A stretch of DNA of 64,000 nt, taken from Phaeospirillum sp. GTDB taxonomy: Bacteria > Pseudomonadota > Alphaproteobacteria > Rhodospirillales > Magnetospirillaceae. A model generated the notes under the pieces. It searched no databases and was not told the origin of the DNA. It saw nothing but the letters and a program-made list of their open reading frames with translations. Below, piece by piece: positions 26,579-33,854 of the stretch. The first letter of the stretch is position 1. The number at the start of each line of letters is the position of its first letter. Where the stretch lies: contig JAUSFB010000045.1 of the NCBI GenBank assembly GCA_030651575.1, forward strand, positions 88,451-152,450, written 5' to 3'. The position numbers and the translations under genes are program-made.

Positions 26579-27745
26579 TTATTCCGCCGCGATCGCGGCA
26601 GGTAATAGCCCGTTGGCCGCGAGAATGGGTTCAAAGAGATTGGCCGCGAGATGACGAACGACCGGCAGGGCCACCCCGTCGCCAGCGATGTGGTAGGCGT
26701 CGTGATAGCCGGGGGGTAGCTTGTAGGTGTCGGGCAACCCCATCAACCGCACGGCCTCACGCGGCGACAACAGACGCGACCGCACCCGCTGGCCATCCAC
26801 GACGATGATGCTCTGTCGGGATGACCCGCCGGACGGAGTGCGGAGGCAACCGGCGAGGTTATCGAACCGCACTTCTGCGCGCTGGGCCTTCACGCCGGAC
26901 TCGACGCGGGTGCGCTTGTAGACGCCGCCCACGATGCGACGACCGGCCTTCTTCGCTTCTTCCACCTTGGCGAGGTGTCGGGCATTCATCATGCCCAGCA
27001 ACGTCGCCGTCTCGGCTTTGGTGTGCCAATCGCACCCTTCCGGCTCATCTTGGATAAGGTCGGCGAAGTTGATGGTCATTTCCGGCGTCTCGGGCAGATT
27101 CCACCAAACCCACTTCCGCTTGGCATCAGACGACAACAGGTCGTAGGCGCTAAGAAGCGCCTGGGGATGCCAGGAATCGGATGGACCATCCGCGCGCAGC
27201 GCAGAGGGGATAGCCACATCGGCGCGCACCCCCAGCACGAACAGCCGAGGGCGGGAATGGGGAAGGAACCGCTTGGCGTCCACGATCATCGCCCCGAAGC
27301 GATAGTCGGAGCCGGAGAAGCAGGCGGCGATGGCCGCGAAATCCTTGCCGCCGTTAGACGTGAGCGCGCCGTAGACGTTCTCAAGGACGATCATGCGGGG
27401 AGCGCGGCCTTCGTCGCCCAGGCGGCGCATGAGCCGCCAGAACGGCCAGAAGGTGCCGGATCGGGTCTGTTCGCGGTCGGCCCAATGCCCAATGCCCTCG
27501 TAATTGCCAGCCAGAGACAGGTCTTGGCAAGGGAATGAGGCCCAGGTCAAATCCACCTGCCCCGGAAGGTCCGAGGTGGAGACGAGGTTCACGTCCTTCA
27601 CCAGCAGGTGGTCGCCTCCCCAATTGGCCCGATAGGCGGCGGCTTTCATCTCGTCAAAGTCATTGGCGAAGGTGCAGTTCCACTCTTCGCCGAGGCCAGC
27701 ATGCGCCATTCCGCCGCCGGCAAAGAACTCGTAGAAATTAGGCAT
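26579..27745 (-). CDS. DNA (cytosine-5)-methyltransferase
   Basis: A C5 cytosine methyltransferase of 388 residues. Motif I is NFYEFFAGGGMAHAGLG. Motif IV with the catalytic cysteine is WASFPCQDLSLAGNYEGI. Motif VI is MIVLENVYGALTSN. The target-recognition region (about residues 200-310) contains ETPEMTINFADLIQDEPEG. Motif IX is LAGCLRTPSGGSSRQSIIVV, and motif X near the C-terminus is HIAGDGVALPVVRHLAANLF. The ATG at 27745 is preferred to the overlapping GTG because GAGGGG is seven bases upstream. Its start overlaps the stop of the ribbon-helix-helix gene, and the nuclease gene follows after 59 bp. It protects host DNA from the cognate endonuclease. Confidence 0.94.
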   Translation of the reverse strand: MPNFYEFFAGGGMAHAGLGEEWNCTFANDFDEMKAAAYRANWGGDHLLVKDVNLVSTSDLPGQVDLTWASFPCQDLSLAGNYEGIGHWADREQTRSGTFWPFWRLMRRLGDEGRAPRMIVLENVYGALTSNGGKDFAAIAACFSGSDYRFGAMIVDAKRFLPHSRPRLFVLGVRADVAIPSALRADGPSDSWHPQALLSAYDLLSSDAKRKWVWWNLPETPEMTINFADLIQDEPEGCDWHTKAETATLLGMMNARHLAKVEEAKKAGRRIVGGVYKRTRVESGVKAQRAEVRFDNLAGCLRTPSGGSSRQSIIVVDGQRVRSRLLSPREAVRLMGLPDTYKLPPGYHDAYHIAGDGVALPVVRHLAANLFEPILAANGLLPAAIAAE

Positions 27746-27947
27746 CACGCTTCCCCTCGTTAAGTCCCAATTCCACTTGCGGCGCCGGCCGCTGGAGAGC
27801 GCTCACGGCGCGGTCAATCTTTTCCTGGATGGCTATTGCGATCCAGGTGTTGCGCGACACGTTACCGGGCAGGCGCTTCCGAAGATCGTCAATCGACTCA
27901 TATGTCTCGGCGCTTAGCCGAAGATTGGCGCGGTGTTCGTGTTCCAT
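27738..27947 (-). CDS. Ribbon-helix-helix type small regulator
   Basis: A 69-residue protein with the ribbon-helix-helix pattern: a short strand (RANLRLSAETYESIDDLRKR) followed by a helix-turn-helix (NVSRNTWIAIAIQEKIDRAV). It heads the methyltransferase-nuclease-vsr operon and overlaps the methyltransferase start, so it is likely the operon's controller. Two copies of an 8-bp palindrome lie 11-29 bp upstream of this start. Longer frames to 28010 exist, but the alignment to RHH proteins starts here. No Shine-Dalgarno is visible, so it may be translated from a leaderless message. Confidence 0.7.
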   Translation of the reverse strand: MEHEHRANLRLSAETYESIDDLRKRLPGNVSRNTWIAIAIQEKIDRAVSALQRPAPQVELGLNEGKRDA

Positions 27948-27957
27948 CGCGACATTA

Positions 27958-27976
27958 TGGCGCCACAATGGCGCCA
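27958..27976. promoter_or_regulatory. Candidate operator: tandem 8-bp palindromes
   Basis: TGGCGCCA occurs at 27958-27965 and 27969-27976. Each copy is self-complementary and the copies are 11 bp apart, one helical turn, as expected for two RHH dimers side by side. It sits directly upstream of the RHH gene. Confidence 0.55.
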
Positions 27977-28083
27977 GTGCAACACCTAGTTTGCTGACCG
28001 CGCGGTTCACACAATTGGTGCCAGAGCAAGCTGATTAGTCAACCGCACAGCAGGTACATTAAGAGAACACGCGGCGAATGTTG

Positions 28084-28407
28084 TCAAGTTGTTCTGTCCT
28101 GTTCTGGTGGTGCCGCGGTGATCCGCCGCACCGCATCCGTCGCGGCAGGGTCGGCGACAATGGCAAGCTCGGCGACCACGGGATGAAGGCGAACGCCGGG
28201 AGCGTCGCCGACCATGAATTCTATGCCCGCATTCTCCAGGGTGCGGCGAACGCTTTGAACTGTGTCGTAGTGACCGCGCACCTGCCCGTCGCTAGCCTCC
28301 ATTCGCTGGATGGTTGGCAATGACACGCCGGATTTCACGGCGAGCGTTTTTTGGTCCCAGTCGAGCCACAGCCGAGCGGCCTTGATGTGTCTAGCCAGAA
28401 AAGTCAC
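28084..28407 (-). CDS. XRE-type helix-turn-helix regulator
   Basis: A 107-residue protein with an N-terminal XRE/Cro domain: IKAARLWLDWDQKTLAVKSG, then VSLPTIQRMEASDG, and a following stretch (VRRTLENAGIEFMVGDAPGV) typical of small Xre proteins that recognise the end of the domain. The start is GTG at 28407. It precedes the RHH gene on the same strand with a gap of about 135 bp. It may act as a controller of the restriction island. Three TGTATG repeats in phase with the helix lie upstream and overlap a TACAAT box. Confidence 0.85.
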   Translation of the reverse strand: MTFLARHIKAARLWLDWDQKTLAVKSGVSLPTIQRMEASDGQVRGHYDTVQSVRRTLENAGIEFMVGDAPGVRLHPVVAELAIVADPAATDAVRRITAAPPEQDRTT

Positions 28408-28440
28408 GTATCACCCATCAAATATGGTGCACAGCACTTT

Positions 28441-28469
28441 ATTGTATGCGCCATGTATGGTTATGTATG
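28441..28469. promoter_or_regulatory. Candidate XRE operator: phased direct repeats over a -10 box
   Basis: TGTATG occurs at 28443, 28454 and 28464 (spacings 11 and 10 bp). On the minus strand the first copy overlaps TACAAT (28446-28441), a good -10 box for the XRE gene. This suggests cooperative autorepression. Confidence 0.45.
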
Positions 28470-28516
28470 CATGGAGCATCACATTGCAAGCCCCGCACAT
28501 CATACGGAACGTTGCC

Positions 28517-28873
28517 ATGCCCCGGATCAAAGGCCAGCATTTCCTCCTCTCCGCCGAGGCACGCACGCTGTCGCTACGCGACGTGCTGCGCATGACGGAC
28601 GATCAGGCCATGATGATATTCCGGGCTATCCGCTGGGCCTCGACCGAAGGCGAGCCAGTCTGCCCGGATTGCGGCTGCCTGGGGTGCTACGAGTACGCCT
28701 CGCGCCCTATCTTCAAATGCAAGGGTTGCGGCAAGCAGTTCTCCGTGACCTCGAGAACGATCTTCGCCGGGCGTAAGCTGACGAACCGGGCGCCACACAT
28801 CCGGCAATTCTCAAACATCATCACACCCGAGAGCGTCGCTTCGCGGAAATCGGCGACATCCAGTCTTGCGTGA
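28517..28873 (+). pseudogene. Truncated IS1595-family transposase (zinc-ribbon N-terminus only)
   Basis: The first 95 residues match the N-terminal zinc-ribbon domain of IS1595-type transposases: FRAIRWASTEGEPVCPDCGC, YASRPIFKCKGCGKQF and SVTSRTIFAGRKLT. Two CxxC pairs are visible (CPDC, CKGC). After KLT the normal continuation of the transposase is lost and an unrelated 25-residue tail follows, with no DDE catalytic domain. The break near 28780 coincides with the end of a pentapeptide-repeat fragment on the other strand. The element is therefore a dead remnant at the right edge of the restriction island. Confidence 0.75.
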
Positions 28874-28896
28874 TCGAAGCCGACAAGGGCAGCCAA
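28780..28896 (-). pseudogene. Pentapeptide-repeat protein fragment
   Basis: Read on the minus strand from TTG 28896 the frame gives ALVGF, DHARL, DVADF, REATL, SGVMM, FENCR, MCGAR, a run of pentapeptide repeats with the usual central hydrophobic positions. A stop lies just upstream (28906-28908), and downstream the frame enters the antisense of the transposase fragment. It looks like a piece of a larger gene cut by recombination. Confidence 0.5.
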
Positions 28897-28978
28897 CTGC
28901 GCTCCTCAAAAACTGGCGGCGGTCATCCACATACACGCTGGTCCACGCCCAACCAGTGCGTTGACGCTGCTGCACAGA

Positions 28979-29365
28979 TCAGAACACCCCAAGAACACTC
29001 GTCATTTTTTGCTGCAACGTCCCGGCATTGAATGGCTTGACGATATAGTTCGAAACACCAGCCTCCTTCGCCGCCACCACGTTCTCGACCTTCGATTCGG
29101 CGGTCACCATGATGAAGGGGATCGCATTCAGCTTGGCGTCAACGCGCACCTCACACAGGAGCTGGAGCCCGGTCATCGGCTCCATGTTCCAGTCCGAAAT
29201 GATCAGACCGTAGCCACCCATTCGCAACATTTGCAGCGCCATGGAGCCATCCGTGGCCTCATCAACGTTGTTGAACCCAATCTGCTTCAAAAGATTACGA
29301 AGAATGCGCAGCATCGTCTTGTAGTCGTCAACGATCAGGACGGGCATATTTTTGTCGACAGGCAC
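28979..29365 (-). CDS. cheY: CheY-like chemotaxis response regulator
   Basis: A stand-alone receiver domain of 128 residues, CheY type. VLIVDDYKTM supplies the acidic pair, LIISDWNMEPMTGLQLL the phosphoacceptor aspartate, FIMVTAES the conserved Thr region and YIVKPFNAGTLQQKM the lysine. CheY-P binds the flagellar switch or regulates other outputs. The start is GTG 29365 with AAAGGAGA upstream. It follows a 61-residue small gene and a cheW remnant on the same strand. cheZ at 38.6-39.3 kb is a possible phosphatase for it. Confidence 0.93.
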   Translation of the reverse strand: MPVDKNMPVLIVDDYKTMLRILRNLLKQIGFNNVDEATDGSMALQMLRMGGYGLIISDWNMEPMTGLQLLCEVRVDAKLNAIPFIMVTAESKVENVVAAKEAGVSNYIVKPFNAGTLQQKMTSVLGVF

Positions 29366-29398
29366 GGAATTTCTCCTTTCCGGAGCTCATGGATTCTC

Positions 29399-29584
29399 TT
29401 ATCCACGTTCCCCGACAATTTCATGGACATCCTCGGGAGAGATGGCTTGACCGAGAATCCGGCTGGCAACCTTGGCTGCCGCCTGCCGAACGGCGCGCGG
29501 CACCCCGGTGCCGATAAGCCCTTGCTCGCGGGCTGCCAGACTTGCTTCCCGATAGGCGCGAAGAATAATTTTTTCCCTATTCAC
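29399..29584 (-). CDS. Small protein, paralogue of the 39.9-kb gene
   Basis: A 61-residue protein, charged and helical. It shares AYREA, a later AAKV, an R-LG pair and a final P-E/D-DV motif with the 63-residue protein at 39854-40045, so both belong to one family. It lies between the cheW remnant and cheY, close to both. No known domain recognised. The recurrence next to signalling genes suggests a role with them, but this is inference. Confidence 0.65.
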   Translation of the reverse strand: MNREKIILRAYREASLAAREQGLIGTGVPRAVRQAAAKVASRILGQAISPEDVHEIVGERG

Positions 29585-29602
29585 TCTTAGCTCCGTTCAA
29601 TG

Positions 29603-29818
29603 TCAGCCGTTCCTGATGAAATCCAGCAGCTTGATGATGTCGAGCACCACCACGAGTTTTCCATCCAACCGGTAGATACCTATCGAGAACTCTCGCCACG
29701 CTTGGTCAAGGGTTGGAGGATTGGCGGCAGGACCAGGTGGACCGTCTCTACCCCTAACCGGCACCGCGCACTCCCCCCATTTGGGGATGCCCGGAGAAAG
29801 CCGCAAAGCACCCCCCAA
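29603..29818 (-). pseudogene. CheW C-terminal remnant
   Basis: Only the last 30 or so residues look genuine: REFSIGIYRLDGKLVVVLDI, followed by IKLLDFIRNG, which matches the final strand and helix of CheW-type adaptor proteins. Upstream of about 29700 the frame is Pro/Gly-rich, runs through two C6-ATTT-G4/5 palindromes and does not resemble CheW. The rest of the gene has been lost. Confidence 0.5.
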
Positions 29819-29825
29819 ATGGGGG
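29773..29825. repeat. Paired C6-ATTT-G4 / C6-AAAT-G5 palindromes
   Basis: CCCCCCATTTGGGG (29773-29786) and CCCCCCAAATGGGGG (29811-29825) lie 24 bp apart in opposite loop orientation, between the cheW remnant and a plus-strand gene. The same motif recurs at 33723, 36384, 39561 and 41566. Confidence 0.7.
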
Positions 29826-29889
29826 CTTCAAACGCCCCTCATCCTCCATAGTATTGGCGCCGGATCAGTACTGTCGGAGACATGGATCC

Positions 29890-30324
29890 TTGTTCGCTCA
29901 TTGCCGCCACACAGAACTGGTCACCGAAATTTCCGCCACCATCGATGTGGCGGAGGGGTATCGGGACTATCTGGCTAACCCCGAGGCCCGGGCCAAGTGG
30001 CATGGGATATGGCTATCCATAGAAGCCATGCTGGAATGGCTTTTCGAACAAGAAGCCAGGATTCTTCATGCTTCCTGCATCATGGATTGGCTGGCGGTCG
30101 CCAATACGCATGCGATTGTGGTGGCGCCGGTTTGCACAATGATCGACGAATGCAAGTCGGGCCGCGCCCACAGGCGAGCCAACCTTGCCGCATTGGAGCA
30201 CGTCGTCCTGATGCTGTCCCAGCACAAGGCTCAGTACGACAAGGTGGGCACGCCGAAACCGTCCTTGAGCCCCGCGGACGATCATCCGCGACAGGAATAC
30301 ACCGCCGTTCAATGCCCATCATGA
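29890..30324 (+). CDS. Hypothetical protein
   Basis: A frame of about 144 residues with balanced amino-acid use: DVAEGYRDYLANPEARAKWH, LSIEAMLEWLFEQEARILH, and a C-terminal half with ANLAALEHVVLMLSQHKAQY. It appears helical and cytoplasmic. The best start is TTG 29890, with GGAGA nine bases upstream; the frame is open back to 29854. I recognise no family. The locus is decayed on both sides, so this may also be a remnant. Confidence 0.45.
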   Translation: MFAHCRHTELVTEISATIDVAEGYRDYLANPEARAKWHGIWLSIEAMLEWLFEQEARILHASCIMDWLAVANTHAIVVAPVCTMIDECKSGRAHRRANLAALEHVVLMLSQHKAQYDKVGTPKPSLSPADDHPRQEYTAVQCPS

Positions 30325-30419
30325 ACAGAAGGCCGGTCGGCCTGCGGCGACGAGACACCTTCATCGCGGTTTCCAGAAAGCCGTAGTGGGACGCCCTGCC
30401 GCCACTGTAGGGACAGATT

Positions 30420-30668
30420 CTGCGCAGGATCAAGGACGTCTTTGACCAGATCAGCGATGTCGCCGGCACCGACATTCCCGTCGATTACCCAGGCGTGACC
30501 GCCGCCTGCCTGCCGCTGGTGGATGCCGTCGCCAAGGATGATTTCCGGGGAATTCTGGCGGCCGTCAACGATCACGACGACTACATGAGCGGTAAGCTCG
30601 ACCAGCACTTGCTGTCCATGTTCCGCGAGGTGTTCCTGGATTCCGGTCTCGACCGCAGTCACGAATAG
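30420..30668 (+). pseudogene. C-terminal fragment of an unknown protein
   Basis: The frame reads RIKDVFDQISDVAGTDIPVD and later AKDDFRGILAAVNDHDDYMS, ending FLDSGLDRSHE. It looks like real coding sequence, but a stop sits just upstream (TAG, three codons before the CTG at 30420) and no start or ribosome site is visible. It overlaps the convergent regulator gene by ten bases. I read it as the tail of a deleted gene. Confidence 0.4.
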
Positions 30669-31672
30669 TCGGAAGGCGGATCGTTCCCATCGGATAAGGT
30701 GGGCGGCATCGCCGTCACGAAGAGCCGGACCAGCTCGGCCTGACGCTTCGTTCTGGTCTTTCCGAACAGGATCTTCAGATACGTGCGGGCCGTCTGCACG
30801 CTGATGCCTACACGCTTGGCCGCTTCCTTGAGATCGAAGCCGGCAGCAAGTTCATGGGCCAGCTTGGCTTCGGAGCCGGAAAAGTCGAACAGGCGCCGCA
30901 AGTTGTCCACCGAGGGAATAGGGTAGCGGTGGATGTCCTGCACGAACAGCAGTACCGAATCCGCTCGGCCATTGTCATCCCGATCGACCAGGATAGAGTA
31001 CTGGCGCTCACCGGCAGCATCCATCATCGCGAGTACGGTGGGCTCGCCCTCCGTCAAGACCTTGTCGATGGAACGGTGGAGCATCGCAGTCTGTTGAGGC
31101 GTGGAGGCGCGGCACCGGCCGGCCGCATCGGCAAAGAGCACAGCCCCTGCGGCCACCAGCTTGGCCCCTTCCTTGTTCATGAAGCCGATCCGCTTGGCAG
31201 CATCAAGGGCAAGAACCGCCGACGACAGACGGTCGGCCACAACCGTCTGCACAGCGGTTCCCTCCCTCTGCCTGATGGCGTCGGCGATCCCCTCGACAAG
31301 GCGGGAAGACGGATATGGCTTGGTGTAATAACGGAACACCCTCAGGTTGTTGATCGCCTCGAGGGCGGAGGCCATGTCGCCCGTGCCGGTCAGGATGATC
31401 GCCTCGGCCTCCATGCCCTTGGCGCGCAGCCGTTCCAGCAGTTCCAGGCCGTTCATGTCCGGCATCCGCAGGTCCGTCACGATCACCTTGCACGACATCG
31501 CTTGCGGCGCATCCAGCACCGCGTGTGGATTGTCGAAGAAGGCTATCTCCCAATCCACATCCATCTCGACCAGAGCGCGGCGGATACCGTCGAGGACGAC
31601 CTGTTCGTCATCGACGAACAGGACCTCAGGCTTTGGGGTCGGTACAGCTTGCGACAGGCAAGTCTTCTTCAC
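30659..31672 (-). CDS. Response regulator with LuxR-type output domain
   Basis: A 337-residue protein. The receiver domain has VLFVDDEQVVLDGIRRAL, VIVTDLRMPDMNGLELL, LTGTGDM and YYTKPYPSSRL. The central region (about 150-260) resembles a PAS-like sensor: LSSAVLALDAAKRIGFMNKE, followed by QYSILVDRDDNGR. The C-terminus is a LuxR/GerE helix-turn-helix: GFDLKEAAKRVGISVQTART, then YLKILFGKTRTKRQAELVRL. The receiver lies closest to the REC-HDOD and RpfG-like classes, while the output is DNA-binding. It is 21 bp downstream of the chemoreceptor gene on the same strand, so chemoreceptor and regulator may be one unit. Confidence 0.88.
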   Translation of the reverse strand: MKKTCLSQAVPTPKPEVLFVDDEQVVLDGIRRALVEMDVDWEIAFFDNPHAVLDAPQAMSCKVIVTDLRMPDMNGLELLERLRAKGMEAEAIILTGTGDMASALEAINNLRVFRYYTKPYPSSRLVEGIADAIRQREGTAVQTVVADRLSSAVLALDAAKRIGFMNKEGAKLVAAGAVLFADAAGRCRASTPQQTAMLHRSIDKVLTEGEPTVLAMMDAAGERQYSILVDRDDNGRADSVLLFVQDIHRYPIPSVDNLRRLFDFSGSEAKLAHELAAGFDLKEAAKRVGISVQTARTYLKILFGKTRTKRQAELVRLFVTAMPPTLSDGNDPPSDYS

Positions 31673-31693
31673 TTCAACCTCTCTGGCGATGCC

Positions 31694-33670
31694 TTACAAT
31701 GCATCGCTCTTCCTCCCGGTGAATGCAAGATGCCTCTGCAAAGTGGCGGGGTCCTCAACCTCCTTGCCGAGGTGATCGAGACGGTCGACGACCTCCACCG
31801 ACGCTGCCTTCAACCGGCGGAACGCCTCGTCGGCAGCCTTTCGATCGCCATCCCACAAGAAGCCGAGAGCTTCCTTACCCACGATATGGACGCGCTGATG
31901 GGGTTCGACCAGGATCTTAAAGGAAGGACAGGCCAGGATCCGCGCATCGGTCACGCTGTCGTACCATTTGCCCAGCCGGCAGGTGTGATTGTTGGCCAAG
32001 TCGGATGCCTTGAGACGCGACTTGCCTTCGAAGACCTCGGCGATGCTCTCGACGAATCGCTTGTGATCCTGCTTCGCCCGCTCGATCACCATCCGGGCCC
32101 CAGTCTCGGCGACCTGCGCAAGCAGTGTGGGCTCCAAGCGATCGGTCGGCTCGAAGGCCATGTGGAGAAAGTTGCCGGGGGCCACTACCCGGCCCTTGCG
32201 GTTTCGCGCCAGGGCCGGACTGGCCACCTCAACCGCACTGCCGAGGCCAAGGCCGTTGCCGTCGCAGTGCAGGCAGAGCCCGCCCTCGCTGACGTTGGTG
32301 GCCACGGCTTGGCGACGGACGCCGCCGGCATCGATGGCCACCTCCAGCAAGGATCCAAACCGGGGCGTGCGTCTGCGGTCCACCTCGGGACAGGACGAGC
32401 GGACTTCCCGGGTGATCGCCCGGCCGAGAACCAGCACCGCCTCGGTCATTCGACCGATGTCCTTCTCCACGTCCGTGGACAGCTCACTGCCGCGGGAGGC
32501 GACATCGGCAAGCGTGCCCATCAGGTCCGACACGTGGCCGACAGCTCCGGCCGACTGTACCACGGTGCGGGCGATCTCGCGCGTTGCCGCCGACTGCTCC
32601 TCGACCGCCGCGCCGATGGTGGTGAAGGCGATTTCGACATTGCGAATGACGCCCGAAATCGCCACGATCGCGTCGATGGCCTTGGAGGCCACGGAGCGAA
32701 TAGATTCGACTTGCGCGATGATGTCGTCGGTCGCCGTCTGGGTCTGATTGGCCAGATCTTTCACTTCGTGCGCCACCACCGCGAACCCCTTGCCGGCATC
32801 CCCCGCCCGTGCCGCCTCGATGGTGGCGTTGAGCGCCAGCAGATTGGTCTGGGCGGCGATGCCGCTGATGAGGCCGACGATCGACCCGATCGCATGGGTG
32901 GCCTGGGCGAGGCCGTCGACGATGGTTTTCGCCGCCCCGGCCCCCTCGACCGCCTGGCCGACCAGGGCACGAGAATACTCTGCCTGGCGCGCAATCTCCG
33001 CGATGGACGCCTGTAGTTCCTCGGCAGCAGCCGCGACGGTCTCGGCGCTTGCCATCGCCTCCGCGGATTTTTCCGCAGCAGCTGCGGCGCTCCGGTTGGT
33101 TTCATCGGTGACATTGTGCAGGCCAGAGGCGTCGCGGGTCATGTCGCGGGCCAGGCGATCCACGTCGCTTATCGAACCCACGACCGCGTGGTCGATGGTC
33201 TCGGCCAGCGCTCGCAGCGACCGCTTCCTCGCGGCTTCAGCCTCGGCGCGGATGCCGTCCTGCTCCGCCTGGATACGGGTATTCTCCTCCGCCGTGCGCC
33301 GGAAGACGTCGAGCGCGCGTGCCAGATCGCCGATCTCATCCTTGCGAGCCGTGTAGGGCGGCAAACTGACCGTCAGATTGCCTTGAACCAGCAAGCCGAT
33401 CGTGTCGATGCAGCGCCGCAACGGGGGAATGACCGACAGGACCAGCCAAACCACCGGCACGCTGCCGATCATGATAGCCACCAGCCCCAGCACGGTGGCC
33501 GTCACGGCATCCTGGTCACGCCCGCTGCTCTGCAGGGAGACGACGTAGAGCACGAAGAACAGCCACGCCAACCCGATGGGCGGAAAGAAGGACAACAATA
33601 CGCGCAGACCCATGCCGCGCGTGAAGCTCCCTATCAGCCACGGAATGGACCACGATTGGTGTCCACTCAT
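31694..33670 (-). CDS. Methyl-accepting chemotaxis protein with PilZ and CZB domains
   Basis: A 658-residue receptor. Two N-terminal transmembrane helices ([20 protein letters not shown] and [20 protein letters not shown]) have almost no periplasmic loop. A HAMP domain and the MCP signalling domain follow, with the hairpin tip [20 protein letters not shown]. After it comes a PilZ domain (about 430-540; [20 protein letters not shown] and [10 protein letters not shown]), which would bind cyclic di-GMP, and a C-terminal CZB zinc domain with [14 protein letters not shown] and PHQRVH as likely ligands. It probably integrates membrane, zinc/oxidant and cyclic di-GMP inputs (domain knowledge, not tested). 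Confidence 0.92.
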   Translation of the reverse strand: MSGHQSWSIPWLIGSFTRGMGLRVLLSFFPPIGLAWLFFVLYVVSLQSSGRDQDAVTATVLGLVAIMIGSVPVVWLVLSVIPPLRRCIDTIGLLVQGNLTVSLPPYTARKDEIGDLARALDVFRRTAEENTRIQAEQDGIRAEAEAARKRSLRALAETIDHAVVGSISDVDRLARDMTRDASGLHNVTDETNRSAAAAAEKSAEAMASAETVAAAAEELQASIAEIARQAEYSRALVGQAVEGAGAAKTIVDGLAQATHAIGSIVGLISGIAAQTNLLALNATIEAARAGDAGKGFAVVAHEVKDLANQTQTATDDIIAQVESIRSVASKAIDAIVAISGVIRNVEIAFTTIGAAVEEQSAATREIARTVVQSAGAVGHVSDLMGTLADVASRGSELSTDVEKDIGRMTEAVLVLGRAITREVRSSCPEVDRRRTPRFGSLLEVAIDAGGVRRQAVATNVSEGGLCLHCDGNGLGLGSAVEVASPALARNRKGRVVAPGNFLHMAFEPTDRLEPTLLAQVAETGARMVIERAKQDHKRFVESIAEVFEGKSRLKASDLANNHTCRLGKWYDSVTDARILACPSFKILVEPHQRVHIVGKEALGFLWDGDRKAADEAFRRLKAASVEVVDRLDHLGKEVEDPATLQRHLAFTGRKSDAL

Positions 33671-33722
33671 CCCGACACTCCTTGAACATTAGCCGTTCAT
33701 AATGGCATATGGCCGCGGTCTG

Positions 33723-33783
33723 CCCCCCCCCAAATGGGGAGGGCCAGACTTTCCTGAGTTCCGCCGACCCTCATTTGCGGGGG
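33723..33783. repeat. Paired C/G palindromes upstream of the histidine kinase
   Basis: C9-AAAT-G4 (33723-33739) is followed after 28 bp by the degenerate CCCTCATTTGCGGGGG (33768-33783). They lie in the divergent gap between the chemoreceptor and histidine kinase genes and repeat the paired, opposite-loop layout seen at 29.8 kb. Confidence 0.65.
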
Positions 33784-33854
33784 CCAGGATTCAGACTTCC
33801 CTGCGCCCTATTTCCTCCTTTACATTCGGTGCGACCCTTTTCTGTCCTTGGACC

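Noticed and set aside
33702..33854. N-terminal extension of the soluble kinase
   Set aside because: The extension translates the C/G palindromes and is not kinase-like.
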